Positions 27,035-35,956 of a stretch of 64,000 nt of DNA are shown here, in pieces. The DNA comes from Enterobacter cloacae complex sp. R_G8 (GTDB lineage Bacteria; Pseudomonadota; Gammaproteobacteria; Enterobacterales; Enterobacteriaceae). Where the stretch lies: the NCBI RefSeq assembly GCF_024599795.1, contig NZ_CP102246.1, positions 2,046,001 to 2,110,000 of the forward strand, in the 5' to 3' direction. The position numbers and the translations under genes are program-made. Each line of letters starts with the position of its first letter. Within the stretch, counting starts at the first letter, position 1. Under the pieces are notes generated by a model. That model did not search any database, was not told where the DNA came from, and was given only the letters and a program-made list of their open reading frames with translations.

Positions 27035-28320
27035 GGCGCCACGCCCTTACGCACGGCAAACCCGCTGCGGTTAATGCGGATCAACCCGCGCGGACGCCAG
27101 ATCATCATCACCACCATCAGCATGCCAAACAGCAGGACGCGATACTCAGCAAAGCTGCGCAACAGTTCGGGTGTCACGGTGAGCACAAAGGCTGCCAGCA
27201 CGACACCAAGCGTTGAGCCCATGCCGCCCAGCACCACGATGGCGAGGATCAGCGCAGATTCAAAAAAGGTGAACGAGGTTGGATTCACAAACCCCTGATA
27301 GGTGGCAAAGAACACGCCCGCAATCCCGGCCGTTGACGCGCCCAGCGTAAAGGCCGAAAGTTTAACCAGCACATGGTTGAGGCCCATGGAGCGGCAGGCG
27401 ATTTCATCTTCCCGCAGGGCTTCCCATGCCCGGCCAATCGGCATTCGCGTCAGGCGATGCTTGATATAAAGCACCAGCACCACCACCAGAAACAGCACCG
27501 CGTAAATAAAGATAAACTTCATATTCGGGTTGTACGTCAGATGGAAAAACTCATGAAATGGCACGCCACCTTCTTTGGCGCGTCGACCAAACTCCAGACC
27601 GAAAAACGTGGGCGGCGGGGCTGACACGCCATTAGGCCCGCCGGTAAAGGTTAGCCAGTTGTTCAGCACCAGACGGATAATTTCCCCGAACCCGAGCGTC
27701 ACAATCGCCAGGTAGTCGCCATGCATGCGCAGCACCGGGAAGCCGAGCAGGGCACCGGCGGCAGCGGCCATGATTGCCGCCAGCGGCAGCATGCTCCAGA
27801 ATCCGAGTCCCAGATATTGATACCCCAACGCCAGTCCGTAAGCGCCGATGGCGTAGAAGGCGACATACCCCAGATCCAGCAGTCCGGCCAGACCCACGAC
27901 GATATTCAGGCCGAGGCCGAGCAGGACGTAAATCAGCCCGAGGATAGCAACCGTCAACAGGTATTTGGTGGCGACAAAGGGGAAGCAGATCGCAAGGGCG
28001 ATCGCCAGAGGAATAACCCAGCGCAGGCGGCTTTTGTATTCCGGCGGGCGAACATATACCCCCGCGCTGTCGGCCTCGAACCGCGCCTGAAAACGGGCCC
28101 CCGCAGCGGTACTTAAAAAAGCGCTCAGCAGAAAACGCCCAACCATCACTGTGCCGACCATCCAGGCCAGTCGCTGTCCGGCAAAGTTAAAGCTATACCC
28201 GTCCAGCACCACGCCTGCAATCGGGCCAAAAATAATCAATGCGATCAGCCCGGAAAACATCGCGTCCAGCAGGCAGCGCTTGAGGGAGAAACCGTGTGAT
28301 GTCATCGTTTTCTCCTTCAC
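27031..28320 (-). CDS. Branched-chain amino acid ABC transporter permease, LivM type
   Basis: The 429-residue inner-membrane permease has about 10 hydrophobic segments. Seen: GLGLNIVVGLAGLLDLGYVA, the hallmark of the LivM family, and IGRAWEALREDEIACRSMGL, the cytoplasmic loop contacting the ATPases. The first 100 residues form an extra N-terminal hydrophobic extension also present in E. coli LivM (425 residues). Overlaps its neighbours on both sides by 4 bases. Confidence 0.92.
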   Translation of the reverse strand: MKEKTMTSHGFSLKRCLLDAMFSGLIALIIFGPIAGVVLDGYSFNFAGQRLAWMVGTVMVGRFLLSAFLSTAAGARFQARFEADSAGVYVRPPEYKSRLRWVIPLAIALAICFPFVATKYLLTVAILGLIYVLLGLGLNIVVGLAGLLDLGYVAFYAIGAYGLALGYQYLGLGFWSMLPLAAIMAAAAGALLGFPVLRMHGDYLAIVTLGFGEIIRLVLNNWLTFTGGPNGVSAPPPTFFGLEFGRRAKEGGVPFHEFFHLTYNPNMKFIFIYAVLFLVVVLVLYIKHRLTRMPIGRAWEALREDEIACRSMGLNHVLVKLSAFTLGASTAGIAGVFFATYQGFVNPTSFTFFESALILAIVVLGGMGSTLGVVLAAFVLTVTPELLRSFAEYRVLLFGMLMVVMMIWRPRGLIRINRSGFAVRKGVAP

Positions 28321-29231
28321 ACTTTGGCCACAACAGGGCGGCCGAGCAGCCCCTGAGGACGAAAAATCAGGATCATGACCAGCAGCCCAAACGAGAACAC
28401 ATCTTTGTAGTCCGAGTTCACCATGCCGGAGAACTGGGCTTCCGCCACCCCCAGAATCAGCCCGCCGAGCATCGCGCCGGGCAAAGAGCCGATCCCCCCG
28501 AGCACCGCGGCCGTGAAGGCCTTGATACCAATGACAAACCCGACGTAGAAATCAAAAGTGCCGTAATTCATGGTAATGAGCACACCCGCCAGACCGGCCA
28601 TTGCCGCGCCGATGACAAATACCAGTGAAATAATCCTGTCGGTATTTATCCCCAGAATGGAGGCCATTTTTCGATCCTGTTGTACCGCGCGGCACATTCG
28701 TCCCAGCCGGGTATGGCTGATTATCCAGGTGAGTAACAGCATCCCGGCAAAGGAGGCGAGCAGAATGAATACTTTGGTATAGGTGATCTGCACGAACCCC
28801 TCTCCCAGATGCAGACGAATCACGCCATCCAGCATGGTGGGAACCCCTTGCTGACGCGGCCCCTGGCTCAGTTGCGCGTAGTTTTGCAGGATAAGCGACA
28901 TGCCGATGGCGGAGATCAGCGGCGCCAGACGGGTGGAGTTGCGTAGCGGTTTATAGGCAATGCGTTCGATGGTCCAGCCATAGACCCCGGTGACCACCAT
29001 GGTGAATACCAGCGTGCCGAGGATCAGCAGAGGGAATGACTGCAGGCCGAAGAAGGAGAGCAGCGCCAGGCCAATCGCGCAGAGATAGGCAGAGATCATA
29101 TACACTTCGCCGTGGGCGAAGTTAATCATCCCGATGATGCCGTACACCATCGTATACCCGATGGCGATCAGTCCGTAGACGGAGCCCAGCGTTAAGCCAT
29201 TAATTAACTGTTGCAGGAAGAATGTACTCAT
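28317..29231 (-). CDS. Branched-chain amino acid ABC transporter permease, LivH type
   Basis: The 304-residue permease begins MSTFFLQQLINGLTLGSVYG and holds YTMVYGIIGMINFAHGEVYM, the LivH signature, and CRAVQQDRKMASILGINTDR (ATPase contact loop). The frame is open to 29261, but the ATG at 29231 gives the family start and has AAAGAGCG upstream. It forms the membrane channel with the LivM-type protein. Confidence 0.92.
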   Translation of the reverse strand: MSTFFLQQLINGLTLGSVYGLIAIGYTMVYGIIGMINFAHGEVYMISAYLCAIGLALLSFFGLQSFPLLILGTLVFTMVVTGVYGWTIERIAYKPLRNSTRLAPLISAIGMSLILQNYAQLSQGPRQQGVPTMLDGVIRLHLGEGFVQITYTKVFILLASFAGMLLLTWIISHTRLGRMCRAVQQDRKMASILGINTDRIISLVFVIGAAMAGLAGVLITMNYGTFDFYVGFVIGIKAFTAAVLGGIGSLPGAMLGGLILGVAEAQFSGMVNSDYKDVFSFGLLVMILIFRPQGLLGRPVVAKV

Positions 29232-29330
29232 CTTAGCGCGCTCTTTATAACGGCCGCGCAACCCGCGCAGCCAGATGTGTTGTTTGCGTCGGCAGGCGGC
29301 CCTGCCGACGTTGAGCGTGACTCCGTCCCG

Positions 29331-30452
29331 TTACGGCACTTCCTTATACTTACCTTTGTCGTCCCACTGATACACCACGTAGTCAGAGACTTTCAGATCG
29401 CCTTTGCTGTCCCAGGCTTTTTTACCCATCACCGTATCGACCGAATTCGCCTTCAGCCATTCGCTGGCTTTGGCTGAATCCTTGCCACCCGTGGCCTTGA
29501 ATGCCGCGGCGATAGCCTGCACGGAGGCATAGGAGTAGAGGGTGTAACCTTCCGGTTCGAATTTACCCGCACGGAATTTCTCAATGACCGCTTTACCGTC
29601 CGGGATCAGGCGCGGATCTTTACCGAAGGTCATATAGATGCCGTTGGTATATTGAGGGCCACCCGCCGCGGTCACCATCTCTTCATTGACAATACAGTCG
29701 CCGGAGAAGAATTTTGCCTGCACCCCCTGTTCGCGCATCTGACGAACCAGCGGACCGGCTTCAGGGTGGCAGCCCCCGAAGAACACCACGTCCGGTTTTT
29801 GCGCCCCAATTTTGGTGACCAGGGCGTTAAAGTCTTTTTCCCCGCGGGATAACCCTTCGTACATCACATCCTGCACGCCGCGTTTTGCCAGTGCGGCTTT
29901 GGTGGCGTCCGCCAGGCCCTGGCCGTAGGTGTCTTTATCATGAATGATCACTACCCGTTTGGCTTTCAGCTTGTCGATAATGAAATCGCTGGCGACCTGG
30001 CCCTGCTGGTCATCGCGGCCGCACATGCGGAACATATCGCTCATGCCGCGTTCGGTAATCAGCGGGTTGGTGGAGCCAGGTGTGATGGCGATGATCCCCG
30101 CGTCGCTGTATACCTCGGAGGCGGGCATGGTGGACGAGGAGCAGAAATGGCCGACTACCGCGTTGACTTTATCCTGGTCGACTAAACGGTTGGCGACGGC
30201 AACGGCCTGCTTGGGCTCGCAGGCATCATCTCCCTGAACCAGCTTAATTTTTTCACCGTTGATCCCGCCAGCGGCGTTAATGTCCTCTGCAGCTTGTGTT
30301 GCGCCGTGCCAGTACTGATCGCCGTAGGTGGCATTGGGGCCTGTGAATGGCCCGGCCACGCCAATGACAATATCTGCCCGGGCGGAAAATGCCGTCACCA
30401 GACAACCGGCCAACACAAGAGAAAGAGGAGTTCTGATTAATTTCAGCGACAT
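29331..30452 (-). CDS. Branched-chain amino acid binding protein, LivJ/LivK type
   Basis: Periplasmic binding protein of 373 residues with a signal peptide of about 26 residues (LIRTPLSLVLAGCLVTAFSARA) and the mature start DIVIGVAGPFTGPNATYGDQ. Cysteines in GDDACEPKQAV, GHFCSSSTMP and FRMCGRD resemble the disulfide-bearing LivJ group; SSSTMP lies where the amino acid backbone is bound. The start at 30452 is chosen over 30530 because it directly begins the signal peptide and has AAGGAA upstream. It is the first gene of the operon. Confidence 0.9.
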   Translation of the reverse strand: MSLKLIRTPLSLVLAGCLVTAFSARADIVIGVAGPFTGPNATYGDQYWHGATQAAEDINAAGGINGEKIKLVQGDDACEPKQAVAVANRLVDQDKVNAVVGHFCSSSTMPASEVYSDAGIIAITPGSTNPLITERGMSDMFRMCGRDDQQGQVASDFIIDKLKAKRVVIIHDKDTYGQGLADATKAALAKRGVQDVMYEGLSRGEKDFNALVTKIGAQKPDVVFFGGCHPEAGPLVRQMREQGVQAKFFSGDCIVNEEMVTAAGGPQYTNGIYMTFGKDPRLIPDGKAVIEKFRAGKFEPEGYTLYSYASVQAIAAAFKATGGKDSAKASEWLKANSVDTVMGKKAWDSKGDLKVSDYVVYQWDDKGKYKEVP

Positions 30453-30876
30453 TATTGTGTTCCTTAGCAAAGAGGTTTTTGCACCACGGTGTAAACCCGA
30501 ACGCCCGACGGCGCAGCCAATCAAAAACACCAGCGAGAAAAAAATGATTCAACGAACAAGATACAGTCAGCATCCTGCTTAATACGGCGAGGTTTCCATG
30601 CGCAGTGTCGCGTGCAGAACATTAAGCAAAATCGTTGCCAGAATGGTTAACCCATTGACGGCGTTGCGACATGTTGAGTATAGAGCGCCGTTTTACGCAG
30701 CCTTGCGGGACACGCTGAAATTACAGCGGAGATCACATCTCATTAACAATAAAGCCCATAAGTTGTGCAAGGGTCACGATTTGCACGTTTTTGCAGCAAT
30801 AATTCGCGTAACTTCCGCCGGGAAAGGCGTACGATATGTGTTAGGATCCTTTCCTTTTTGATCAGGAGTGTCAGCA
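30453..30876. other. Intergenic region between the liv operon and yecA
   Basis: These 424 bases hold the divergent control regions of the liv operon (minus) and yecA (plus). No protein gene is supported: an open frame at 30598-30861 lacks a ribosome site and resembles nothing known. I could not assign a clear promoter or operator. Confidence 0.5.
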
Positions 30877-31545
30877 ATGACTGAAGGCCCATTAAATGAA
30901 AGCGAAATGGAGTGGCTGGAAGAGACGTTAATGTCTTACGGTCATGACGATGCGTCCGTGATTGACGTGTCCGAACTGGACGGCATGCTTACGGCAGTGC
31001 TTTCCGGCCCCGTGGTTGTCGAGCCAGACACCTGGCTGGTGGCGGTATGGGGCGGCGAGAAATATATCCCGCGCTGGAAAAACGATCGTGAAATGAACCG
31101 TTTTATCGATCTCTGCTTTAAGCATATGAACGATATTGCTGAGCGCCTGAGCGAATTCCCGGAACAGTTTGAGCCAATGTTTGGTTATAACGACGTGGAC
31201 GGCCAGAGCTACACCGTTGTGGAAGAGTGGTGCTATGGCTATATGCGCGGCGTGTCGCTGACCGACTGGTCTGCACTGCCTGAAGAGCTGAAAGCGGATC
31301 TGGATGCCATTGCGCTTCACGGCTCAGAAGAGCACAGCGAGAAACTGGATGCCCTGAGCGAAGAGGAGTACATCGCCAGCATCGAGCGTATTCAGCCAGC
31401 GGCGCTGCGTTTGTACGACTACTGGTCAGCTAACCCTCAGCAGCCGGAAGCGCAGAAACCGATTGTGAACGGCACAAAGGTCGGGCGTAACGATCCGTGT
31501 CCGTGCGGCAGCGGGAAGAAGTTTAAGAGCTGTTGCCTGCACTGA
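30877..31545 (+). CDS. yecA: YecA family protein with SEC-C zinc motif
   Basis: The 222-residue protein has the UPF0149/YecA N-terminal helical domain ([32 protein letters not shown]) and a C-terminal SEC-C motif [18 protein letters not shown] that binds zinc, the same motif as at the end of SecA. E. coli YecA binds ribosomes and is thought to assist in protein targeting. Start ATG 30877 has CAGGAG 8 bases upstream; a GTG at 30868 is too close to that site. Confidence 0.94.
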   Translation: MTEGPLNESEMEWLEETLMSYGHDDASVIDVSELDGMLTAVLSGPVVVEPDTWLVAVWGGEKYIPRWKNDREMNRFIDLCFKHMNDIAERLSEFPEQFEPMFGYNDVDGQSYTVVEEWCYGYMRGVSLTDWSALPEELKADLDAIALHGSEEHSEKLDALSEEEYIASIERIQPAALRLYDYWSANPQQPEAQKPIVNGTKVGRNDPCPCGSGKKFKSCCLH

Positions 31546-31550
31546 TAAAA

Positions 31551-31580
31551 AAAGGGGCTGTTGATAGCCCCCTTTTTTTT
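31551..31580. terminator. Terminator between yecA and tyrP
   Basis: GGGGCT (31554-31559), loop, AGCCCC (31566-31571), flanked by A and T runs; probably works for both convergent genes. T tract 31573-31580 on the plus strand. Confidence 0.85.
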
Positions 31581-32790
31581 ACCCCACTTCCGGCAGCATT
31601 CCCGCCGCAATTAAGAATTGCACCAGAATAATGACCACCCCGCAGGCAAACACAATGCACAGCAGCGGTTTTCCGCCCGCCACCCGGTACCCTTGCCGGG
31701 GATGCTGTTGACGGCTTTTCCACGCCAGCAGAGAAGGGAGCAACAGGGCAAGGACGGATAGCGCCACCCCCGCATACCCCAGCGCCATGACAAACCCGCG
31801 CGGATAGAACAGGGCAAAGGCCAGCGGAGGCAGAAAGGTGATCGCCCCCGTCTGTAAGCGACCGGAGACGGAATTGCGACGCTGGAACAGATCCGCCAGA
31901 TAATCAAACAGACCGAGCGCCACGCCCAGGAATGACGTGGCCAGCGCCAGATCGGCAAACAGGTGTACCGCCAGTTCCACGTGTGGCGACGTGACCACTT
32001 CACGCAGCGCCAGCAGAAAACCGTTCAGACCGGCGTGTTCCGCCATCAAGCCAATAAAAGTGGAAGAATCGATACTGCCCAGCGTTACCAGTTGCCAGAA
32101 AATGTAGGCGATCAGCGGGATGGCGCTACCGATGACAAACACGCGGCGAAGCTTGCGAATATCGCCGTTCATATAGCTGACAATGCTTGGCACACTGCCA
32201 TGGAAGCCAAATGAGGTAAAAATGACCGGGATCGCGGAAAGCGCCAGCCCTTTTTCCAGCGGCAGCGTCAGCAGGTTGACTTTGTGAACATGCGGTGCCA
32301 GCAGAACCAGCATTACGATCAGAAAGAGAATTTTGGCGCTGAACAAGAAACGGTTAAACAGATCGACCAGCGAGGTGCCCACACAGACCACGCCGCCGCC
32401 GATGAGCGTAAAGAAGATGGCCCCCGTCGCCGGGGTGATACCCGAACCGAACCCGTCGTTCACGCTGGAGGCGATCAATTCCCCGGCACCGCTAATATAG
32501 GCGGCAGTGAGGGCATACATCAGGAACATCATGCTAAAGCCGGTAGTCCACTGGCCGTAACGGCCCAGATAGCGTGCCGCAAGCGAACCCAGCCCGGTAT
32601 CGGCAGGCACGTGCTGATACACCTCAAGCAGCAACAGCGCGGTGTAACACATTAATGCCCAGAGTGTGCCCAGCAGCAACAAGGTCATACCAAATCCGAC
32701 GCCCGCGGCGGCCAGCGGCATCGCCAGCATTCCTGCGCCAATCGTCGTTCCTGCGACGATAAAAATACTTCCCAGGGTTCTGTTTTTCAC
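31579..32790 (-). CDS. tyrP: Tyrosine-specific permease
   Basis: Proton-driven tyrosine importer of the HAAAP family, 403 residues as in E. coli, with 11 hydrophobic segments. The N-terminus [20 protein letters not shown] carries the [11 protein letters not shown] loop that marks the family. Regulation by TyrR is visible: a strong and a weak TyrR box lie upstream, the weak one overlapping the -35. The gene ends at the bidirectional terminator shared with yecA. Confidence 0.96.
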   Translation of the reverse strand: MKNRTLGSIFIVAGTTIGAGMLAMPLAAAGVGFGMTLLLLGTLWALMCYTALLLLEVYQHVPADTGLGSLAARYLGRYGQWTTGFSMMFLMYALTAAYISGAGELIASSVNDGFGSGITPATGAIFFTLIGGGVVCVGTSLVDLFNRFLFSAKILFLIVMLVLLAPHVHKVNLLTLPLEKGLALSAIPVIFTSFGFHGSVPSIVSYMNGDIRKLRRVFVIGSAIPLIAYIFWQLVTLGSIDSSTFIGLMAEHAGLNGFLLALREVVTSPHVELAVHLFADLALATSFLGVALGLFDYLADLFQRRNSVSGRLQTGAITFLPPLAFALFYPRGFVMALGYAGVALSVLALLLPSLLAWKSRQQHPRQGYRVAGGKPLLCIVFACGVVIILVQFLIAAGMLPEVG

Positions 32791-32835
32791 GCTTTCCTCT
32801 ACAACGCTTCACGATCGCGACAAAATCTGCGGCGC

Positions 32836-32864
32836 AGAGTAAGGGAAAAGCCGTATTTCGTCAA
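32836..32864 (-). promoter_or_regulatory. tyrP promoter
   Basis: On the minus strand: TTGACG (32864-32859), 17 bases, TACTCT (32841-32836). The -35 lies within the weak TyrR box. Confidence 0.7.
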
Positions 32865-32899
32865 ATCACCGTTACAAGCTATGTAATATAAAATTTACA
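32859..32899 (-). promoter_or_regulatory. Tandem TyrR boxes upstream of tyrP
   Basis: The plus-strand sequence TGTAAT-N6-TTTACA (32882-32899) matches the TyrR box TGTAAA-N6-TTTACA at 11 of 12 positions. The neighbouring weak box, on the minus strand TGTAAC-N6-TTGACG (32859-32876), is centred 23 bp away and covers the -35. This is the arrangement known in E. coli, where tyrosine gives repression and phenylalanine activation. Confidence 0.8.
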
Positions 32900-33038
32900 C
32901 TTTTGGCGGGCATAAGCTGCCCGGTAAGTCACTGATCCTTCTGATACGAGGGCCTACTTCATAAGGACAATAGGATTGCGCGAAAATCAGGCGTAATTTA
33001 AACAGAAATTGCAAAATATAAAATAAAGTGAGGTTCTG

Positions 33039-33380
33039 ATGGTGGGAGAGAATCCATTTACGGCGGCCTGGAGTCGGGGGGGGAATTTGTTATGCCACGG
33101 CCACTGGATCATCAGCTGGCAGAATACGGCGCTGGTACTGCCGGAATCCCGACGCGAGAAAGATATGGGAACCTGGGCTATTTATTCGATAATCGATCCG
33201 GAGGATGAGACCTTCGCACAGGGGTTAAAAGAAGATGAGTGGATTATCGAAAACGTGGACTGGCTGACGGATGTTTTCTTTGATGCGGGTATTCCCCTTG
33301 AGACGGCCAACTATCGATACTTTTTCCAGGCCATAAATCCGCATGACTGGCGCTGTACGAGCTGTGCTGGCTGCATGTAA
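33039..33380 (+). CDS. Uncharacterised small protein with C-terminal cysteine cluster
   Basis: I do not recognise this 113-residue protein. It is acidic in the middle (DPEDETFAQGLKEDEWIIEN), has no signal peptide or membrane segment, and ends with CTSCAGCM, three cysteines spaced C-x2-C-x2-C that could bind a metal. A GAGG ribosome site lies 6 bases before the ATG. It stands alone between tyrP and ftnA, at the place where E. coli carries yecH, but it does not resemble YecH. A start further in (MGTWAIYSI, residue 43) is possible. Confidence 0.6.
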   Translation: MVGENPFTAAWSRGGNLLCHGHWIISWQNTALVLPESRREKDMGTWAIYSIIDPEDETFAQGLKEDEWIIENVDWLTDVFFDAGIPLETANYRYFFQAINPHDWRCTSCAGCM

Positions 33381-33410
33381 AAAAATAGGGCGCTGAAAGT
33401 CAGCGCCCTA
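33378..33410 (-). terminator. Terminator of ftnA
   Basis: TAGGGCGCTG (33386-33395), AAAGT, CAGCGCCCTA (33401-33410): perfect 10-bp stem. On the minus strand it is followed by seven T (33385-33379), so it mainly ends ftnA. Confidence 0.88.
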
Positions 33411-33416
33411 TCGATA

Positions 33417-33914
33417 TTAATTCTGGGTATCCAGCGTTGAGAGTTCTTTATCAATAAAGTAAAGACCTTCACCGGTTTTACCGACCAGCGACAATTTATC
33501 CAGCACAGATTTAAACAGCTTCTCTTCTTCGTGTTGTTCAGCGACATACCACTGCAGGAAATTAAAGGTTGGATAATCCTGGCTGGTCATTGCCGCATGC
33601 ACCAGTTCGTTAATTTTCTGGGTTATTAGCTGCTCGTGCTCGTAAGTGGCACGGAACAGTTCATCAAGCGAGCCATACTCCGCAAACGGCGATGCCACGT
33701 TATCAATGCGCGGCAGGCTGCCGGTATCTGTCAGATAATCAAAGAGACGCTGCATGTGGGTCATCTCTTCCTGCGCGTGACGACGCAGGAACGCGGCGGC
33801 ACCTTCAAAGCTGTGATAGCTGCACCAGGCGCTCATCTGCTGGTAGAGCAGGGATGAAAAAAGCTCAAGGTTCATCTGAGCATTGAGCTTGTCGATCATT
33901 TCAGTTTTCAGCAT
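33417..33914 (-). CDS. ftnA: Ferritin FtnA
   Basis: Non-haem ferritin of 165 residues that oxidises Fe(II) and stores iron in a 24-subunit shell. The ferroxidase residues are visible: E17 ([11 protein letters not shown]), E49/E50 and H53 in QEEMTHMQ, E94 in ATYEHEQLI, and Q127/E130 in VAEQHEEEK. It has the same length as E. coli FtnA. Transcribed from a good sigma-70 promoter at 33957-33985. Confidence 0.96.
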   Translation of the reverse strand: MLKTEMIDKLNAQMNLELFSSLLYQQMSAWCSYHSFEGAAAFLRRHAQEEMTHMQRLFDYLTDTGSLPRIDNVASPFAEYGSLDELFRATYEHEQLITQKINELVHAAMTSQDYPTFNFLQWYVAEQHEEEKLFKSVLDKLSLVGKTGEGLYFIDKELSTLDTQN

Positions 33915-33956
33915 GGTGACGCTCCGGTTTATTATTTCTGGTTCACAATGAGCGAC

Positions 33957-33985
33957 ACTATAATTTGTTATTTAATTATATGCAA
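33957..33985 (-). promoter_or_regulatory. ftnA promoter
   Basis: Minus strand TTGCAT (33985-33980), 17 bases, TATAGT (33962-33957), in an AT-rich setting 43 bases upstream of the ftnA start. Confidence 0.7.
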
Positions 33986-34109
33986 AAAGTAAAATAAATA
34001 TCTGCTTATTTAAAAATACGAATGGGAATAAAACGCATTGGCAATTTTTTATATTTATAAATGAGAATTATTTTATTTACTGGCTGCCAGCCAGGACTGG
34101 CAGCGCAGA

Positions 34110-34448
34110 TTAATACCACGGGTTATTAGAGGCCGGTTTAACAGCATAACCCATGCATTTGTACTGGATAGTGACGCTCTCGTTCAGACACAGTGAGCCG
34201 CTAATCAGGGTGCAGGTTTTAATGGGCTGACCATAGGCAGACGCGGTGGCATATCCCATGCCCTGACACGCTTTAGTTGCGGTGCCGTTATTAACATATT
34301 CATCAGACCAGGCGTTTTGCAGCGCGGCCTGACCATAGTCGAGGCGGACTATCCCGTTCGGCGCATCCAGGCTACTCACCTGTGCCTCGCGGTTGATGCT
34401 ACATCCCGCGAGCAGCAGGATCGTACCGACAACGTAGACTCTTTTCAT
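34110..34448 (-). CDS. yecR: YecR-like lipoprotein
   Basis: The 112-residue protein is a predicted lipoprotein: the signal peptide MKRVYVVGTILLLAGC carries a lipobox with Cys16. The mature part (APNGIVRLDYGQAALQNA, CQGMGYATASAYGQPIKTCTL) matches the E. coli YecR pattern, including four further cysteines that may pair. In E. coli yecR belongs to the FlhDC-controlled genes; I could not identify a clear FlhDC or sigma-28 site upstream here. Function unknown. Confidence 0.85.
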   Translation of the reverse strand: MKRVYVVGTILLLAGCSINREAQVSSLDAPNGIVRLDYGQAALQNAWSDEYVNNGTATKACQGMGYATASAYGQPIKTCTLISGSLCLNESVTIQYKCMGYAVKPASNNPWY

Positions 34449-34703
34449 GGTTCGCTCTAAGTAGATGGAAATACGTTATCGTACCTGTCGCTGTCCGGTG
34501 CAATGCCTGGAATAGCCAGATAATCTACCCTTTCTCTTTGCAACGGGCGGGTTAAGCCATTGTCATGGTGAAAATTGTGAGTCCCACTTCATTTTTTTAA
34601 AACAATCTTTCATTTAATTTGAAAGTGCGTTTGTCAGATAGTAGGGTGATGATGACAACGTATCCATAGCGGGCACTCCCGTAACGCATTCAGGAGAGAG
34701 ACA

Positions 34704-35342
34704 ATGAAAATCGCACTGATGATGGAAAACAGCCAGGCCGCTAAAAATCCATTGATACTGAAAGAGTTAAAAACGGTCGCCGACGAAAAAGGGTTCCCGG
34801 TGTTTAACGTTGGGATGAGCGACGAGAACGACCATCATCTGACCTATATCCATCTGGGCATTATGGCGAGCATTTTGCTGAACGCGAAGGCCGTTGATTT
34901 TGTTGTGACGGGATGTGGAACGGGCCAGGGGGCGCTGATGTCGCTGAACATCCACCCGGGCGTGATCTGCGGCTACTGCATCGATCCTGCGGATGCGTTT
35001 CTCTTCGCTCAGATCAACAACGGTAACGCGCTTTCACTGCCGTTTGCCAAAGGCTTTGGCTGGGGCGCTGAGCTGAACGTACGCTTTATTTTCGAAAAAG
35101 CGTTCACCGGGCGCAAGGGAGAAGGTTACCCGCCAGAGCGTAAGGAGCCACAGGTCCGTAACGCGGGGATCCTGAATCAGGTGAAAGCGGCTGTGGTGAA
35201 AGAGAACTATCTGGACACGTTACGGGCTATCGATCCTGAGCTGGTGAAAACTGCCGTATCCGGCCAGCGCTTCCAGCAGTGCTTCTTTGAAAATTGTCAG
35301 GACAAAGAGATCGAGGCTTTTGTGCGCGAGATTGTCGGCTAA
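34704..35342 (+). CDS. RpiB/LacA/LacB family sugar-phosphate isomerase
   Basis: The 212-residue protein has the RpiB/LacAB fold signature FVVTGCGTGQGALMSLN (phosphate-binding loop; the RpiB form is GCGTGIG) and GVICGYCIDPADAFLFAQIN. Classical RpiB proteins are about 150 residues, so this belongs to the longer variant with a C-terminal extension of 60 residues ending in FVREIVG. The substrate is not known; ribose or galactose phosphates are family guesses. AGGAGAG lies upstream of the ATG. It is a single gene between yecR and azuC and is not part of the E. coli K-12 order. Confidence 0.8.
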   Translation: MKIALMMENSQAAKNPLILKELKTVADEKGFPVFNVGMSDENDHHLTYIHLGIMASILLNAKAVDFVVTGCGTGQGALMSLNIHPGVICGYCIDPADAFLFAQINNGNALSLPFAKGFGWGAELNVRFIFEKAFTGRKGEGYPPERKEPQVRNAGILNQVKAAVVKENYLDTLRAIDPELVKTAVSGQRFQQCFFENCQDKEIEAFVREIVG

Positions 35343-35368
35343 AATGCGTGGCTGTATGCAGAGAAAAT

Positions 35369-35384
35369 TGTGATGTGAGTCACA
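35369..35384 (+). promoter_or_regulatory. CRP-cAMP site of azuCR
   Basis: TGTGA (35369-35373), six bases, TCACA (35380-35384): a perfect core CRP palindrome, just upstream of a -35 at 35391 and TATTAT -10 at 35413-35418. AzuCR is CRP-controlled in E. coli. Confidence 0.85.
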
Positions 35385-35465
35385 AAAATATTGATTTTTG
35401 TGAAGGTGGTCATATTATAGGCACATTGACGATAAAGTTGTATAACAAGTTAATGGAGCATCACA

Positions 35466-35549
35466 ATGAAACTGCGCAAAATCCTGAAAAGCATGTGGGC
35501 TAACTACTGCAACACATTTAAAGACGTGCCGCCAGGCGCAATGTTCTGA
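35466..35549 (+). CDS. azuC: Small protein AzuC
   Basis: The 27-residue protein MKLRKILKSMWANYCNTFKD (then VPPGAMF) matches E. coli AzuC, a 28-residue amphipathic protein that associates with the inner membrane and is induced at low pH and oxidative stress; it binds the glycerol-3-phosphate dehydrogenase GlpD. ATGGAGCATCACA gives the GGAG ribosome site. It is one residue shorter at the C-terminus than in E. coli. Confidence 0.93.
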   Translation: MKLRKILKSMWANYCNTFKDVPPGAMF

Positions 35550-35550
35550 T

Positions 35551-35578
35551 AAAAAAACCTGCTTCGGCAGGTTTTTTT
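35551..35578 (+). terminator. Terminator of azuCR
   Basis: CCTGC (35558-35562), TTCG, GCAGG (35567-35571), flanked by seven A and seven T; also long enough as A/T-extended stem of 12 bp. Confidence 0.93.
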
Positions 35579-35656
35579 ATGTCTGCGATCGCCAGAAGGG
35601 AGATGAAAGGCGGCGTGTTTTGTTACTATGGCGGCCTTTAAATAAGGAGAAACCCC

Positions 35657-35908
35657 ATGTCTCAAAACCTGAGCGCCGATCAGGAGCTGGTGTCTGATGT
35701 CGTCGCATGCCAGCTGGTCATCAAACAAATCCTTGATGTATTAGATGTTATTGCGCCGGTCGAAGTGCGCGAGAAGATGTCCACCCAGCTGAAAAACATC
35801 GATTTTACCAGCCATCCCGCGGCGGCAGATCCGGTCACGCTTCGGGCGATCCAGAAAGCTATCGCGCTGATTGAACTGCGATTCACGCCGCAGGGCGAGT
35901 CTCACTAA
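35657..35908 (+). CDS. yecJ: DUF2766 family protein YecJ
   Basis: The 83-residue protein of unknown function corresponds to E. coli YecJ by length and position near azuC. The sequence is helical ([35 protein letters not shown]) with no signal peptide or membrane segment. AAGGAGA lies 8 bases before the ATG. Confidence 0.88.
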   Translation: MSQNLSADQELVSDVVACQLVIKQILDVLDVIAPVEVREKMSTQLKNIDFTSHPAAADPVTLRAIQKAIALIELRFTPQGESH

Positions 35909-35956
35909 CGTTAAGCAATGTGAGAAGGGCGACAGCGTCTGTCGCCCGGAAAGCGT

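Larger units (their letters stand above)
35425..35578 (+). ncRNA. azuCR: Dual-function AzuCR (IsrB) RNA
   Basis: In E. coli this transcript both encodes the small protein AzuC and acts as a base-pairing RNA on metabolic mRNAs. Here the promoter (TTGATT at 35391, TATTAT at 35413) and the terminator at 35558-35578 delimit an RNA of about 154 bases enclosing the azuC frame. The 5' end is estimated from the promoter position and may be off by a few bases. Confidence 0.7.

Noticed and set aside
30598..30861. Open frame of 87 codons between the liv operon and yecA
   Set aside because: No ribosome site, basic and low-pattern sequence, overlaps the expected yecA promoter region.
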